Origin: Brevibacillus brevis NBRC 100599 | GTDB taxonomy: Bacteria; Bacillota; Bacilli; Brevibacillales; Brevibacillaceae | Length of the DNA: 64,000 bases | Assembly: GCF_000010165.1 (NCBI RefSeq) | Contig: NC_012491.1 | Location: 27,501-91,500, forward strand | Direction: 5' to 3' | Shown here: piece after piece, positions 37,173 to 45,713 of the stretch | Layout of the letters: each line of letters begins with the position of its first letter | How positions within the stretch are numbered: position 1 is the first letter of the stretch | The notes under the pieces: generated by a model | The model's database searches: none | What the model was told of the DNA's origin: nothing | The model's input: the letters and a program-made list of their open reading frames with translations, nothing else | Position numbers and translations under genes: made by a program

Positions 37173-37285
37173 TGAAATCACCTTATTCATAGTTATTTAC
37201 TTGGAATTAATTTTACTTGAAGATGGTTCATTTGAAAAGAGGGTTGAGCATTCCGATGTGTTAGGTAGGAATGCAAGGAGGATAT

Positions 37286-38074
37286 ATGGACGTTTTGCAG
37301 CTTCTGCTTATGGTCTCTATCGGTTTTGTCGGCTCCTTTTTTTCCGGGTTGCTTGGGATTGGCGGAGCGATCATCAGCTATCCGATGCTCCTGTTTATAC
37401 CACCGGCACTAGGGGTAGCGCAGTTTTCCGCCCAAGAAGTTTCGGTGATATCGATGTTTCAAGTATTTTTCGCGTCGCTGTCTGGCGTACTGGCTTTCCG
37501 CAAAAGAAACGGGAAAAACTCGCCCCTGATTCATAAAGGACTCGTCAGAGATATGGGGGTAAGCATCTTGGCGGGAAGCCTGATTGGTGCAGCTCTCTCC
37601 CGATACTTGGCGAATGAAAGCATTAATTTGGTGTACGGGATACTGGCAATCATCGCTGTGATTTTGATGCTCGTGAAAAATAGAGGGACAGAAGCGGCAG
37701 CAGGGGAGGTCGCATATAATCGCTTTATTGCTGCTGGTGCTGCATTTGTTGTAGGAATCGTATCCGGGATTGTCGGTGCAGGGGGAGCGTTCATCCTCAT
37801 TCCGATCATGCTGACCGTGCTGAAAATACCTACGCGGGTGACGATTGCCTCATCATTGGCTATTGTATTCATCTCCGCAATAGGTGGTGTGATCGGGAAG
37901 CTGTCGGGTGGGCAAATTCCGCTCTTGCCCGTTTTGTATACGGTCATCGGAAGTGTTTTGGGGGCGCCGGTGGGCAGTATGGTCAGCGCCAAGAGCGATG
38001 TGAAATATTTGCGTTATGGCCTGATTGTGCTGATTTGTGCAACGGCGATCAAGATTTGGAGTGACATTCTATAA
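37286..38074 (+). CDS. TauE/SafE-family sulfite/sulfur exporter
   Basis: 262-residue integral membrane protein with about eight hydrophobic segments, starting at ATG 37286 after AAGGAGG. The TauE/SafE duplicated motif is seen as GLLGIGGAIISYP and GIVGAGGAFILIP. Members export sulfite, sulfoacetate or related anions; in the cst-type operon the exporter removes sulfite produced by persulfide oxidation. Placement between tusA and dsrE genes supports that role. Confidence 0.88.
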   Translation: MDVLQLLLMVSIGFVGSFFSGLLGIGGAIISYPMLLFIPPALGVAQFSAQEVSVISMFQVFFASLSGVLAFRKRNGKNSPLIHKGLVRDMGVSILAGSLIGAALSRYLANESINLVYGILAIIAVILMLVKNRGTEAAAGEVAYNRFIAAGAAFVVGIVSGIVGAGGAFILIPIMLTVLKIPTRVTIASSLAIVFISAIGGVIGKLSGGQIPLLPVLYTVIGSVLGAPVGSMVSAKSDVKYLRYGLIVLICATAIKIWSDIL

Positions 38075-38158
38075 GGAAAGACGCTTTTCGTTGCAAAAGC
38101 TTCTTTCGCTTATTTTTATACCTATACAAGTATGAGTATTATGAAGGAGTGTTCTTAC

Positions 38159-38641
38159 ATGGAAAAACAAAAAGAAAAAACGACGATTGTGTTGTTTAGC
38201 GGTGACTTGGATAAAGCAATTGCAGCCTTTATTATTGCGAACGGAGCTGCTGCCTATGATCATGATGTCACGATTTTCTTCACCTTCTGGGGACTCAATA
38301 CGATGCGCAAAGACGAGATCGTGAAGGTAGAAAAGGGATGGCTTGAAAAAGCGTTCGGTTGGATGATGCCAAGGGGCGCCAAGAAGCTCGGACTGTCTAA
38401 AATGAACATGATGGGCATGGGGCCAGAAATGATCAAGCATGTCATGAAAAAGCACAATGCCCTGACGCTTCCACAACTCATCGAGCTGGCACAGGAGCAG
38501 GGAGTGAAGCTGGTCGCTTGTACGATGACGATGGACTTGCTCGGCCTCAAGCAGGAGGAATTGCTTGACGGAATGGAGTATGCAGGTGTAGCTGCTTATT
38601 TGGGGGATGCGACACAGGCAAAAGTAAACCTGTTTATTTAA
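38159..38641 (+). CDS. DsrE/DsrF-like sulfur relay protein
   Basis: 160-residue protein of the DsrE/F/H superfamily (DsrE-like peroxiredoxin-family subgroup), from ATG 38159 after AAGGAGTG. Typical segments: VLFSGDLDKAIAAFIIANGA, VTIFFTFWGLN, and the conserved Cys in LVACTMTMDLLG. It is thought to carry persulfide between TusA and rhodaneses. An internal stretch MMGMGPEMIK is typical of the Gram-positive subgroup. The 5' region holds an imperfect ATAC-N8-GTAT palindrome near 38120. Confidence 0.88.
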   Translation: MEKQKEKTTIVLFSGDLDKAIAAFIIANGAAAYDHDVTIFFTFWGLNTMRKDEIVKVEKGWLEKAFGWMMPRGAKKLGLSKMNMMGMGPEMIKHVMKKHNALTLPQLIELAQEQGVKLVACTMTMDLLGLKQEELLDGMEYAGVAAYLGDATQAKVNLFI

Positions 38642-38756
38642 TACAGCCCGCGTAGGCGCTTGGCTTGACATTGCCTGTATTTCGCATAAGATACCTGTAT
38701 GTAAGTTAGTTCCAAGATTGATACGTATGCCTTGTCGGGAAACAGGAGGAATTCTT

Positions 38757-39023
38757 ATGGATTACAACTATAGTGACGATATCAAAAGACGTTTAAAACG
38801 AATCGAAGGACAAGTCCGCGGTGTGCTGAAAATGATGGACGAGCAGAAAAACTGCAAAGACGTAGTAGCGCAGCTCTCTGCCGTTCGCAACGCTTCAGAC
38901 AAGGCGATTGCCCAGATTGTAGCGGAAAACCTGCAACGCTGTTTGTTAGAGGAACAGGCTGCTGGAGGAGACACGAGCAAGCTGGTGAAAGAAGCCGTAG
39001 AGCTTTTGGTCAAGAGCCGTTAA
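38757..39023 (+). CDS. cstR: CsoR-family repressor of the CstR (persulfide-sensing) type
   Basis: 88-residue helical repressor from ATG 38757 after CAGGAGG. The DUF156 fold is seen in IKRRLKRIEGQVRGVLKMM. Key residues: one Cys in QKNCKDVV and one in ENLQRCL. The position corresponding to the His ligand of copper-binding CsoR (the fourth residue before the second Cys) is not His, so it should lack the Cys-His-Cys copper site and sense sulfane sulfur through the two cysteines like CstR. It probably represses the operator at 34843 and the sulfur genes around it. Confidence 0.88.
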   Translation: MDYNYSDDIKRRLKRIEGQVRGVLKMMDEQKNCKDVVAQLSAVRNASDKAIAQIVAENLQRCLLEEQAAGGDTSKLVKEAVELLVKSR

Positions 39024-39047
39024 ACCGATTTTGGAGAGGAGCTTCCT

Positions 39048-39437
39048 ATGAGTTTCACTACGATTCTTTTGCTGTTCGCCTATGCGGTCATTATTTGGTA
39101 TCTCATCTCTCGCTTCCTTCCTGTAAAGGGGTTGGAAAATCTCAAGTCAGATCAGTTCAAGGAACGGGTTAACCAAAAAAGCAGGGTGCTGCTCATCGAT
39201 GTACGCGAACCGCACGAATATAAAGCGGGTCACATTCCATCAGCAGTGAATATCCCTTTGTCTGCGCTCGACCAACGTGCAAAAGAAATTTCCAGCAAAA
39301 ACGATATATTGCTATACTGCCGGAGCGGGATGCGTAGCAAGCGGGCAGCAAAAATTTTAAAGAAACACGGCGTTTCGCAGATGGCTCACCTGCAAGGCGG
39401 GTTCATCACCTGGAGTGGTCCGAAAAAAAAGAAGTAA
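39048..39437 (+). CDS. Membrane-anchored rhodanese
   Basis: 129-residue single-domain rhodanese with an N-terminal transmembrane segment (residues 4-22) and the rhodanese domain at about 38-125, with LLIDVREPHEYKAGHIPSAV and active loop LYCRSGMRSKR. Similar to YqhL-type membrane rhodaneses of Bacillus. It starts 25 bp after cstR in the same transcript and ends at a terminator. Predicted to handle sulfane sulfur near the membrane. Confidence 0.9.
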   Translation: MSFTTILLLFAYAVIIWYLISRFLPVKGLENLKSDQFKERVNQKSRVLLIDVREPHEYKAGHIPSAVNIPLSALDQRAKEISSKNDILLYCRSGMRSKRAAKILKKHGVSQMAHLQGGFITWSGPKKKK

Positions 39438-39442
39438 CAGCT

Positions 39443-39484
39443 AGCACCTGGTGTATGTGTGAATACCCCGGTGCTTTTTTATTT
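39443..39484 (+). terminator. Intrinsic terminator of the sulfur regulon
   Basis: AGCACC and GGTGCT arms with further pairs (GGTGTA/AATACC) are followed by TTTTTTATTT. Confidence 0.72.
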
Positions 39485-39499
39485 GTTAAAAAAACAGGG

Positions 39500-39594
39500 T
39501 TGACATTTCGTTTCGTTGTAACTAAAATGATTACAACAAGGCGATGCGGTAAACGCCTATTCTTTTTGGAAGTGTTGTAACTAATCAAGTTACA
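39500..39594 (+). promoter_or_regulatory. Promoter with two similar operator palindromes
   Basis: TTGACA (39500-39505) and TAAAAT (39523-39528) with a 17-bp spacer. Palindrome 1, GTTGTAA-N9-TTACAAC (39515-39537), covers the -10. Palindrome 2, TGTAACT-AATCA-AGTTACA (39576-39594), lies in the leader. Both share TTGTAACTAA. Confidence 0.78.
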
Positions 39595-39626
39595 TCTAAA
39601 ACATACAAAACGGAGGGAATATCATC

Positions 39627-40259
39627 ATGAAGATTGCAATTGTAGCAGCAAGCGGTAAAGCAGGTAAGGTAATTATGAAAGAGGCGTTGGATCGTGGCCA
39701 TCAAGTGACAGCGATTGTGCGTGATGCATCCAAAATCGAGCAAAAAGATGTAGCTGTGATTCAGAAAGATGTGTTTGACCTGACAGCAGCAGATTTGAAT
39801 GGATTTGACGTAGTCGTAAACGCTTTTGGCGCACCAGCAGGTCAAGAACATCTGCATGTCGAGTCTGGGAAGGCTCTGATTGAAGCATTGAAGGGTGCTC
39901 CTTCTACTCGTTTGCTCGTTGTAGGTGGTGCAGGCAGTTTGTTTGTAGACGAAGCCAAAACACTGCGCCTAGTAGAAACTCCTGATTTCCCTAAGGCTTA
40001 CTTGGCAACTGCACAAAAGCATGGAGAGTACTTGCGTGTATTGGAAGAATCAAACGGCATTCAATGGACGTATATCAGTCCATCTGCCTTTTTTGACGCA
40101 GCAGGAGAGAGAACAGGCGCGTACCGACTCGGAAAAGACCATCTGTTAGTGAACGCGAACGGACAGAGCTATGTGAGCTACGCTGACTATGCAGTGGCGA
40201 TGCTCGATGAAATCGAAAATCCGAAGCATCAAAATGAGCGCTTCACAGTAGGCTCCTAA
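39627..40259 (+). CDS. NAD(P)-binding oxidoreductase (NmrA/YwnB-like SDR)
   Basis: 210-residue atypical short-chain dehydrogenase with an N-terminal nucleotide-binding motif IVAASGKAGKVI (GxxGxxG form), then DVVVNAFGAP and RLLVVGGAGSLF. The C-terminal part has WTYISPSAFFDAAG and YVSYADYAVAMLDEIE. This matches YwnB/NAD(P)H-binding families linked to stress or quinone/thiol metabolism. ATG 39627 follows CGGAGGG. It is a single-gene unit with a terminator and two operator palindromes over its promoter; the regulator is not encoded nearby. Confidence 0.85.
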   Translation: MKIAIVAASGKAGKVIMKEALDRGHQVTAIVRDASKIEQKDVAVIQKDVFDLTAADLNGFDVVVNAFGAPAGQEHLHVESGKALIEALKGAPSTRLLVVGGAGSLFVDEAKTLRLVETPDFPKAYLATAQKHGEYLRVLEESNGIQWTYISPSAFFDAAGERTGAYRLGKDHLLVNANGQSYVSYADYAVAMLDEIENPKHQNERFTVGS

Positions 40260-40290
40260 TCTCGATTGAAATTAGGCTCTACCTGAACAC

Positions 40291-40328
40291 AAAGACCAGC
40301 TTCCTACCAAAGGATAGCTGGTCTTTGT
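40291..40328. terminator. Bidirectional terminator
   Basis: AAAGACCAGC and GCTGGTCTTTG arms between convergent genes. Confidence 0.82.
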
Positions 40329-40340
40329 TGTGTATCGAGA

Positions 40341-40649
40341 TTATCGGCCAATCCCACCAACGAATGGGTAGGAAAACGGGCGTCCATTTAAGGAGTAAAG
40401 GATACCTTTAATCGGGTAGTAGATCGCCATCAGTCCAAACACAATCAGGAACGGAATCCCGATCAACAAGAAGGTGAAGAACCAGGAAATCGCGATGAGC
40501 ACCGTCATAATGATATGGAAGAACAAAGCTTGCAGCGCCATATTTTTGGCGTCACGATTTTGTACGAGCAGCCAGACCAGAATGGGCACAAGGATCGGTG
40601 CAAAAAATGTGCTAGCGTGCGTTATGACTTTTACACCTCTATAATCCAT
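40341..40649 (-). CDS. DUF4870-type small membrane protein
   Basis: 102-residue protein from ATG 40649 after AAGGAGG, with three hydrophobic segments: residues about 9-26 (ITHASTFFAPILVPILVWLL), 39-60 and 64-80. A YYPIKGILYSLNGRPFSYPF tail follows. The order matches DUF4870/Tic20-like proteins. The function of the family is not known. Confidence 0.75.
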   Translation of the reverse strand: MDYRGVKVITHASTFFAPILVPILVWLLVQNRDAKNMALQALFFHIIMTVLIAISWFFTFLLIGIPFLIVFGLMAIYYPIKGILYSLNGRPFSYPFVGGIGR

Positions 40650-40887
40650 AAATAAGTCCTCCTTGATTCGATGTAAATCTTGATCTAGTGACATTGTAAC
40701 GTATAGAAATCACTCAAAAAACCATCATAAGCGTGATTATTTACTCCGACTATAGACGGAGGAATTTTTATTTACATTCGTTTACTGTTATAGTAGTAAG
40801 AAAATCTTTTGTTTTTGGTAGATAATTCGTAATGTTTTTTGGATATGATATATGGATAAGCAAGAACTGAGAAGGGAGTATATAAAC

Positions 40888-41487
40888 ATGATGATCGATT
40901 GTCATCATCCATCCAGCATGAAGGATCGGATGATGTTCTTCTATAATTTTTTGCGGTCACCTGGCCAAGTTGGCAGTATTACTCCTAGCTCCCGTGCGCT
41001 TTGTAAACAAATGGTTGCGCCCATCGACTGGGAGCAAGCACATACAATTGTGGAATTAGGAGCAGGAACGGGGATTTTTACGAAGTGGATCGAGCAAAAG
41101 AAAAAACCGGAAGCCGTACTGGTATCCTTTGAAAAGGAGACCAAGATGCGCATGAGGTTGGAACCACAATTTCCCGATGTACGATTCCACGAAGATGCGG
41201 TAGATTTGAATCGGGTTCTTACGGACGCAGGACTGGGGAAAGCCGACTGTATTTTGTCAGGATTGCCATTTGCCAACTTCCCACAAGAGCTGCGTGATCA
41301 AATTATGGATCAGGTATATCATGCGCTAAAACCAGGCGGAGTATTTGTCGCCTTTCAATATTCGCTGCAAATGAAAAAGCAGCTTTCCTCTGTATTTGAA
41401 CAAGTATCGGTGAAAATGGTTCCATTGAATCTGCCACCTGCCTTTGTCTACATCTGCCGAAAGGATGATGGTAAGGGTGTTGGCTAG
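40888..41487 (+). CDS. SAM-dependent methyltransferase (phospholipid N-methyltransferase-like)
   Basis: 199-residue class I methyltransferase with SAM-binding motif IVELGAGTGIF (about residues 56-66), then an acidic FEKE motif and a SGLPFANFP segment. The N-terminus MKDRMMFFYNFLRSPGQVGSITPSS is the signature of the PmtA/phospholipid methyltransferase-like group related to KsgA folds. I start it at ATG 40888 after GAAGGGAG rather than ATG 40852, which has no site. A DedA membrane protein gene follows 12 bp later, suggesting a shared membrane-lipid role. Confidence 0.8.
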   Translation: MMIDCHHPSSMKDRMMFFYNFLRSPGQVGSITPSSRALCKQMVAPIDWEQAHTIVELGAGTGIFTKWIEQKKKPEAVLVSFEKETKMRMRLEPQFPDVRFHEDAVDLNRVLTDAGLGKADCILSGLPFANFPQELRDQIMDQVYHALKPGGVFVAFQYSLQMKKQLSSVFEQVSVKMVPLNLPPAFVYICRKDDGKGVG

Positions 41488-41499
41488 GAGGATTTCAAA

Positions 41500-42159
41500 A
41501 TGATTGTCGATATGCTGTCCCAGTCTGTGGGTCAGTTTGGGTATTTTGCGCTTTTCTTTATGTTATGGCTAGGGATTGTTGGTATGCCGATTCCTGACGA
41601 GGTGATCGTGCTGTCTGCGGGAGTGCTGACCTCGATGGGACTTCTGCATGTCTTTCCTGCATTTATTGCAACCTATTTGGGTGTTGTGTCTGGGCTGTCA
41701 TTGGGATATGTGCTCGGGAGATGGCTAGGTGCACCTGCACTGAACTGGATTAGTCGCAAAAAAGGAATGAACAAGTATGTAGAGCAAGCGCAGTCGCTGC
41801 TCGATCGTTACGGAAGCTACGCTCTATGTATCAGCTATTTCTTTCCTGTCGTCAGGCATGTGGTTCCTTACTTGGTCGGGATCGGGAAAATGACGTTTCC
41901 ACGGTACGCTCTGTTTTCGTACACAACCGGTTTTGTATGGACACTGATCTTGTTTTTGCTTGGTCATTTCATGGGAAATAAGGTGGAGCTGCTTACTTCT
42001 TATGTGGCCTTGTTAAATAATCGAACTGTGATTTTTTCTGTATTAGGTGTACTCGTTCTCATTGCTGCTGCTTATTATGGATTTACCGTTTGGAGAAAAC
42101 AAAAAAGCATGGCAGCTGCGCCACAGCCACTGATGATCGATCCTGATCGAAAAGAGTAA
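41500..42159 (+). CDS. DedA family membrane protein
   Basis: 219-residue polytopic membrane protein of the DedA/SNARE-associated family, starting at ATG 41500 after AGGAGG. Typical segments: MPIPDEVIVLSAG, the GYVLGRWLGAPAL loop, and SYFFPVVRHVVPYLVGIGKM (with the conserved Arg-His). DedA proteins are lipid flippases/scramblases for undecaprenyl-phosphate or phosphatidylethanolamine. It is paired with a lipid-type methyltransferase upstream. Confidence 0.9.
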   Translation: MIVDMLSQSVGQFGYFALFFMLWLGIVGMPIPDEVIVLSAGVLTSMGLLHVFPAFIATYLGVVSGLSLGYVLGRWLGAPALNWISRKKGMNKYVEQAQSLLDRYGSYALCISYFFPVVRHVVPYLVGIGKMTFPRYALFSYTTGFVWTLILFLLGHFMGNKVELLTSYVALLNNRTVIFSVLGVLVLIAAAYYGFTVWRKQKSMAAAPQPLMIDPDRKE

Positions 42160-42187
42160 CCCGAATGGAATAATGACGAAGTCAACA

Positions 42188-42217
42188 ACCCCTCTGCGTG
42201 GAGCAGAGGTTTTTTTA
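42188..42217 (+). terminator. Intrinsic terminator of the methyltransferase-DedA operon
   Basis: AACCCCTCTGC and GCAGAGGTTTTTTT arms. Confidence 0.88.
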
Positions 42218-42228
42218 TTTTTATCATA

Positions 42229-42274
42229 AAAAAACCCGTCCGTCTGTGCGGTAGTGGCACAATGGATGGGCTTT
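42229..42274 (-). terminator. Intrinsic terminator of the EamA gene
   Basis: On the minus strand AAGCCCATCC and GGACGGGTTTTTTT arms lie just after the stop of the EamA gene. Confidence 0.72.
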
Positions 42275-42283
42275 GGACAACGT

Positions 42284-43174
42284 TTATGAGGTAACCTTGT
42301 TTCTTCGAATGTTTCGCTGGCGCAGCCATTCCGGCAAGATGATTCCGAGTAAAATGATCAGGACACCGCTGACTTGGAGTATAGAGACAGATTCATTCAG
42401 AATGACATAGGAGGAGAGTACAGCCATAGGTAGCTCAGCTGCTCCCAATATGGCTCCCATCCCCGGTCCGATGTGGGGCATACCATAATTGAAAAAAACC
42501 GTCGGGATCAAAATCCCGAAAAAGGCGAGTAAAAATACGTATGGAAACAACCCGTCCAACAATGCTCCGTTGAATAGAAAAGCAGGTGGGTAAATCAGGC
42601 TGGCCAACAGAAAAGAGCCCGTCGCCATGCTGGAACTACGAAGCCACGGATTAACAGAAATGGCGGTTTTCCCGCTGAACAAAATAAACAACGTAAAAGA
42701 AACGGCTGAGAGAAGGCCGAATATGACACCCAGGATATGAAATTGGGCCAATCCACCGCTCTCAAAAATTCCTCCTGCAAAAAGTGTCCCTGTCAGCAGC
42801 AACAGGAGGGAAAAAATCGTCTCCTTTCCAGGCATCTTTCGAGTCATCACAGCTTCAATCAGTACGCCCATCCACGTGAACTGGAACAAAAGGACGATGG
42901 CGATCGAGGCTGGGATATATTGCAGGGCATTGTAGTACATCATTCCCGTCGAACCGACAGTCAGACCGACAGCGACCAATAGTAGCAACTGGCGAAGGGG
43001 AGGCTTGGTCCGCAGGAAGAAAAGAGCGGGTATCCAGGTCAGCACAAAGCCCAAAAACATTTGCCCACCAATTACCTCTGCGGGCGAATAGCCTTGCTTG
43101 TAGGCAAGCTTTACGATGGTTGATAGTATGCCGTAACTACATGCTCCGAGAAAAACCAGGAGGATGTATCTCAT
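42284..43174 (-). CDS. EamA/DMT-family transporter
   Basis: 296-residue membrane protein with ten predicted helices in two EamA repeats (about residues 5-140 and 150-290). First repeat GACSYGILSTIVKLAYKQG; second GVIFGLLSAVSFTLFILFSG and ILGAAELPMAVLSSYVILNE. Probable exporter or importer of small metabolites; substrate unknown. I use ATG 43174 because GAGGAG lies 9 bp before it; the upstream ATG 43183 is directly next to the site. Confidence 0.88.
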   Translation of the reverse strand: MRYILLVFLGACSYGILSTIVKLAYKQGYSPAEVIGGQMFLGFVLTWIPALFFLRTKPPLRQLLLLVAVGLTVGSTGMMYYNALQYIPASIAIVLLFQFTWMGVLIEAVMTRKMPGKETIFSLLLLLTGTLFAGGIFESGGLAQFHILGVIFGLLSAVSFTLFILFSGKTAISVNPWLRSSSMATGSFLLASLIYPPAFLFNGALLDGLFPYVFLLAFFGILIPTVFFNYGMPHIGPGMGAILGAAELPMAVLSSYVILNESVSILQVSGVLIILLGIILPEWLRQRNIRRNKVTS

Positions 43175-43388
43175 CTGATGCATCTCCTCACATACGATAA
43201 TAATTCTTAGCTAGAATATTACGACAGCGTCCGTTTGTCTATGGATGAAAAAGATTCCATTTTTGGTTCGAACAAAGGTTTACGTTTGATCCCAGCGGGA
43301 AATAGTGAAGTGACACTATATAATCGTACCCACTACAAATGGTGTAGCTATAGGATTAGTGAACAGCTGAGAAAAAAGGGGGAGGCTT

Positions 43389-45152
43389 GTGTACCTGAAG
43401 TGGAGGGATCGATTATTTTCCACATTTTTATTATTGATTCTAGGTCCTACTATTTTTATTTGCTTCCTTTTTTATGATCAAGCCAAAGAGGCAGTATTTG
43501 AGCTATACAAGACGAACATGGATGCGAATATAGGACTCGTCGATGAACGTCTTTTGTCTCTTTTTCAGTCTATCCAAAAGGATACCGATGAATTGGCGAA
43601 TAGGCTGACTGTGCGTTTGACAGACGGACCACCTTTTGTAGAAGGAAATAAAAATGGCATCCGGCGAGGATTGCCATCGCAGGAACAAGCCGTCCAAAAT
43701 CTATTCGAGCGCTTCTCCCACAATCAAAACGTGGTAGGCAATATTGTTTTTCTTGGTGAGGATGGGAGAGTTTTCTCTTTACGCGAAGATAAGAGCTGGA
43801 GTGCGGATAATCAATTTATGGAACGAGAGCAATGGGGAACCGGAGAGAACAGGATAGACTTTCTAACCAAAAGAGAGCAAGAGGAGTATCCAAGATCATT
43901 TTTTCTCGAGAAGCGCCTGGAGGGTTTGACTCCAAAAGCTACGGGACACTTATTGGTGGAAATCGATCTCGATAAATTGACTGACTGGGTCCGTACCTAC
44001 GTCGTTCCAAAAGAGTATGGCATGATGGTACTTTCCCCCTCCCGAACCATTATGATTCACACCGATAAAGCGATGATTGGAAGCCATGTTTCGGGGCTTC
44101 CTCATTATGAAATGGTGCGCAATCAGTGGGAACAATCCAATGAAAAAGGACTCTTTTCTTTGCTCATCCAAGGCAAGGACATTTATGTATACCGTCAAGT
44201 ATCTGAAAAAAGCGGTGGTGCTTATTTTGAGTGGTTGCCAAGAGAGGGGATTAATGAACGATTACAACGATTGAACCTCATCTTTTTTGTCACCCTTTTT
44301 ATCGTTGTTTTATTTGCCTGTTATGTGGCTCATCGTTTATCAAAATGGATTGGTGAGCCGATCTATAGCTTGGTATCCGCCACTGACTCCTTGTTGAAAG
44401 GGGACTTTTCTATACGCGTCCCGATACAGGGAATGAAAGAAATAACGCTATTGGAGAATAAGTTCAACACCATGGCAGAACAGATGCATTCGTTAATTAC
44501 CCGAGAGCGGCAGTATTCGCAACAGAGCCTGGATCAAATCGTTCGCAGCTTTTATTTAGCCGTAGAGATGAAGGACCCTTATACAGCAGGACATTCAGAA
44601 CGAGTTACACACTACGCCCTTATCATCTATGATTATTTACAGCAACAGGAGCAGCTTGCCTTTTCACGAGATGATTTACGTTATGCTGGATTAATGCATG
44701 ATATCGGAAAAGTAGCCATTCCGGATCACGTCCTTTTAAAAACAGGAAAGCTCTCACCTGACGAGTATGAATGCATGAAAACTCATTCCATCATCAGTGG
44801 AAAAATTGTGGAGCAGATAGAAAACCTGTCTCATATCAGTCCAGGGGTGCGGCATCATCATGAGCGATGGGATGGAAAAGGTTACCCTGATCAGCTCAAA
44901 GGGGAAGAAATCCCGCTGATTGGGCGTATTCTTGCCGTTGCAGACACGTTTGATGCGATGACTTCTACACGTTCCTATCGCAAAGACATGTCAGCAAATG
45001 AGGCATACGAAGAAATTCTGCGATGCCAAGAAACACAGTTTGATCCCTCCATTGTTTCGATTTTTAAGAAGGCTTTTGAGGATGGAGCTATTCAGATTAC
45101 ACAATCGGCGGATTGCAAGGGAAGAGTTAGTAAGGATAGAGAGATTTCCTAA
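43389..45152 (+). CDS. Membrane HD-GYP domain protein (cyclic-di-GMP phosphodiesterase-type)
   Basis: 587-residue signalling protein. Transmembrane 1 at about residues 10-30, a large extracytoplasmic Cache-like sensor region (31-300), transmembrane 2 at about 303-325, HAMP about 327-378, and HD-GYP about 388-570. The HD-GYP has MKDPYTAGHSERVTHYAL, LMHDIGKVAIPD, VRHHHERWDGKGYP and VADTFDAMTSTRSYR, so the HD dyad and GYP are intact and it is likely active against c-di-GMP. The GTG start at 43389 lies only 3 bp after GGGGGAGG, so the exact start is uncertain. Confidence 0.88.
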   Translation: MYLKWRDRLFSTFLLLILGPTIFICFLFYDQAKEAVFELYKTNMDANIGLVDERLLSLFQSIQKDTDELANRLTVRLTDGPPFVEGNKNGIRRGLPSQEQAVQNLFERFSHNQNVVGNIVFLGEDGRVFSLREDKSWSADNQFMEREQWGTGENRIDFLTKREQEEYPRSFFLEKRLEGLTPKATGHLLVEIDLDKLTDWVRTYVVPKEYGMMVLSPSRTIMIHTDKAMIGSHVSGLPHYEMVRNQWEQSNEKGLFSLLIQGKDIYVYRQVSEKSGGAYFEWLPREGINERLQRLNLIFFVTLFIVVLFACYVAHRLSKWIGEPIYSLVSATDSLLKGDFSIRVPIQGMKEITLLENKFNTMAEQMHSLITRERQYSQQSLDQIVRSFYLAVEMKDPYTAGHSERVTHYALIIYDYLQQQEQLAFSRDDLRYAGLMHDIGKVAIPDHVLLKTGKLSPDEYECMKTHSIISGKIVEQIENLSHISPGVRHHHERWDGKGYPDQLKGEEIPLIGRILAVADTFDAMTSTRSYRKDMSANEAYEEILRCQETQFDPSIVSIFKKAFEDGAIQITQSADCKGRVSKDREIS

Positions 45153-45171
45153 CACTGGATAGGTTTACTCC

Positions 45172-45200
45172 TTGCTATCGGCTATTAACTTTGGTATTCT
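45172..45200 (+). promoter_or_regulatory. Promoter of the SRP RNA gene
   Basis: TTGCTA (45172-45177) and TATTCT (45195-45200) with a 17-bp spacer, ending 6 bp before the mature RNA. Confidence 0.65.
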
Positions 45201-45205
45201 AATTC

Positions 45206-45474
45206 TACCGTGCTAGACGGGGAGGTTGCGGTGCCCTGTAACCTGCAATCCGCAATAGCGGGGTTGAATTCCTATCCTAGGTTTTCTTATGTGAGGCTGC
45301 CTTATGGCGGCGGTGTTGAGGAGCGGGTCCTGTGCAACGCGAACCCATGAATCTGGTCAGGTCCGGAAGGAAGCAGCCATAAGTGGATCATCGCGTGTGC
45401 CGCAGGGTAGCCTGCTCTGAGCTGCTACCATAAGTAACGCTTGGATAAGAATTATCGAAGATAGGTGCACGGTA
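45206..45474 (+). ncRNA. scr: Signal recognition particle RNA, large Bacillus type (scRNA)
   Basis: About 269-nt RNA closed by TACCGTGC (5') and GCACGGTA (3'), containing the conserved S-domain element GGTCAGGTCC, then GGAAGGAAGCAGCC, near 45355-45378. An Alu domain precedes and follows this as in Bacillus SRP RNA. It binds Ffh and targets membrane proteins. Ends are estimated from the terminal stem. It sits upstream of the kinase and dnaX as in Bacillus. Confidence 0.95.
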
Positions 45475-45492
45475 CTTATCACGCATGTACAG

Positions 45493-45526
45493 ATAGCATG
45501 TTTCCAAAGGGAAGCATGCTATTTTT
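45493..45526 (+). terminator. Intrinsic terminator of SRP RNA
   Basis: ATAGCATG and CATGCTAT arms with an inner TCC/GGA-type pairing, followed by TTTTTG. Confidence 0.8.
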
Positions 45527-45713
45527 GTTTATGTTTATTTTACGATCCAATTATTTTTTGTTGCAATTTGACGATAACTAGCGAAACATTTCCATGCTTT
45601 TCAAGCGGATAGAATGAAGGTTTTATGAGTATTTTCACGAATTTTCATAATAGGCGGAAAGGATTTCGGTTTCTTTCCTTTCAAAATACGTCATAGGCCA
45701 GGAGGGACAAGCA

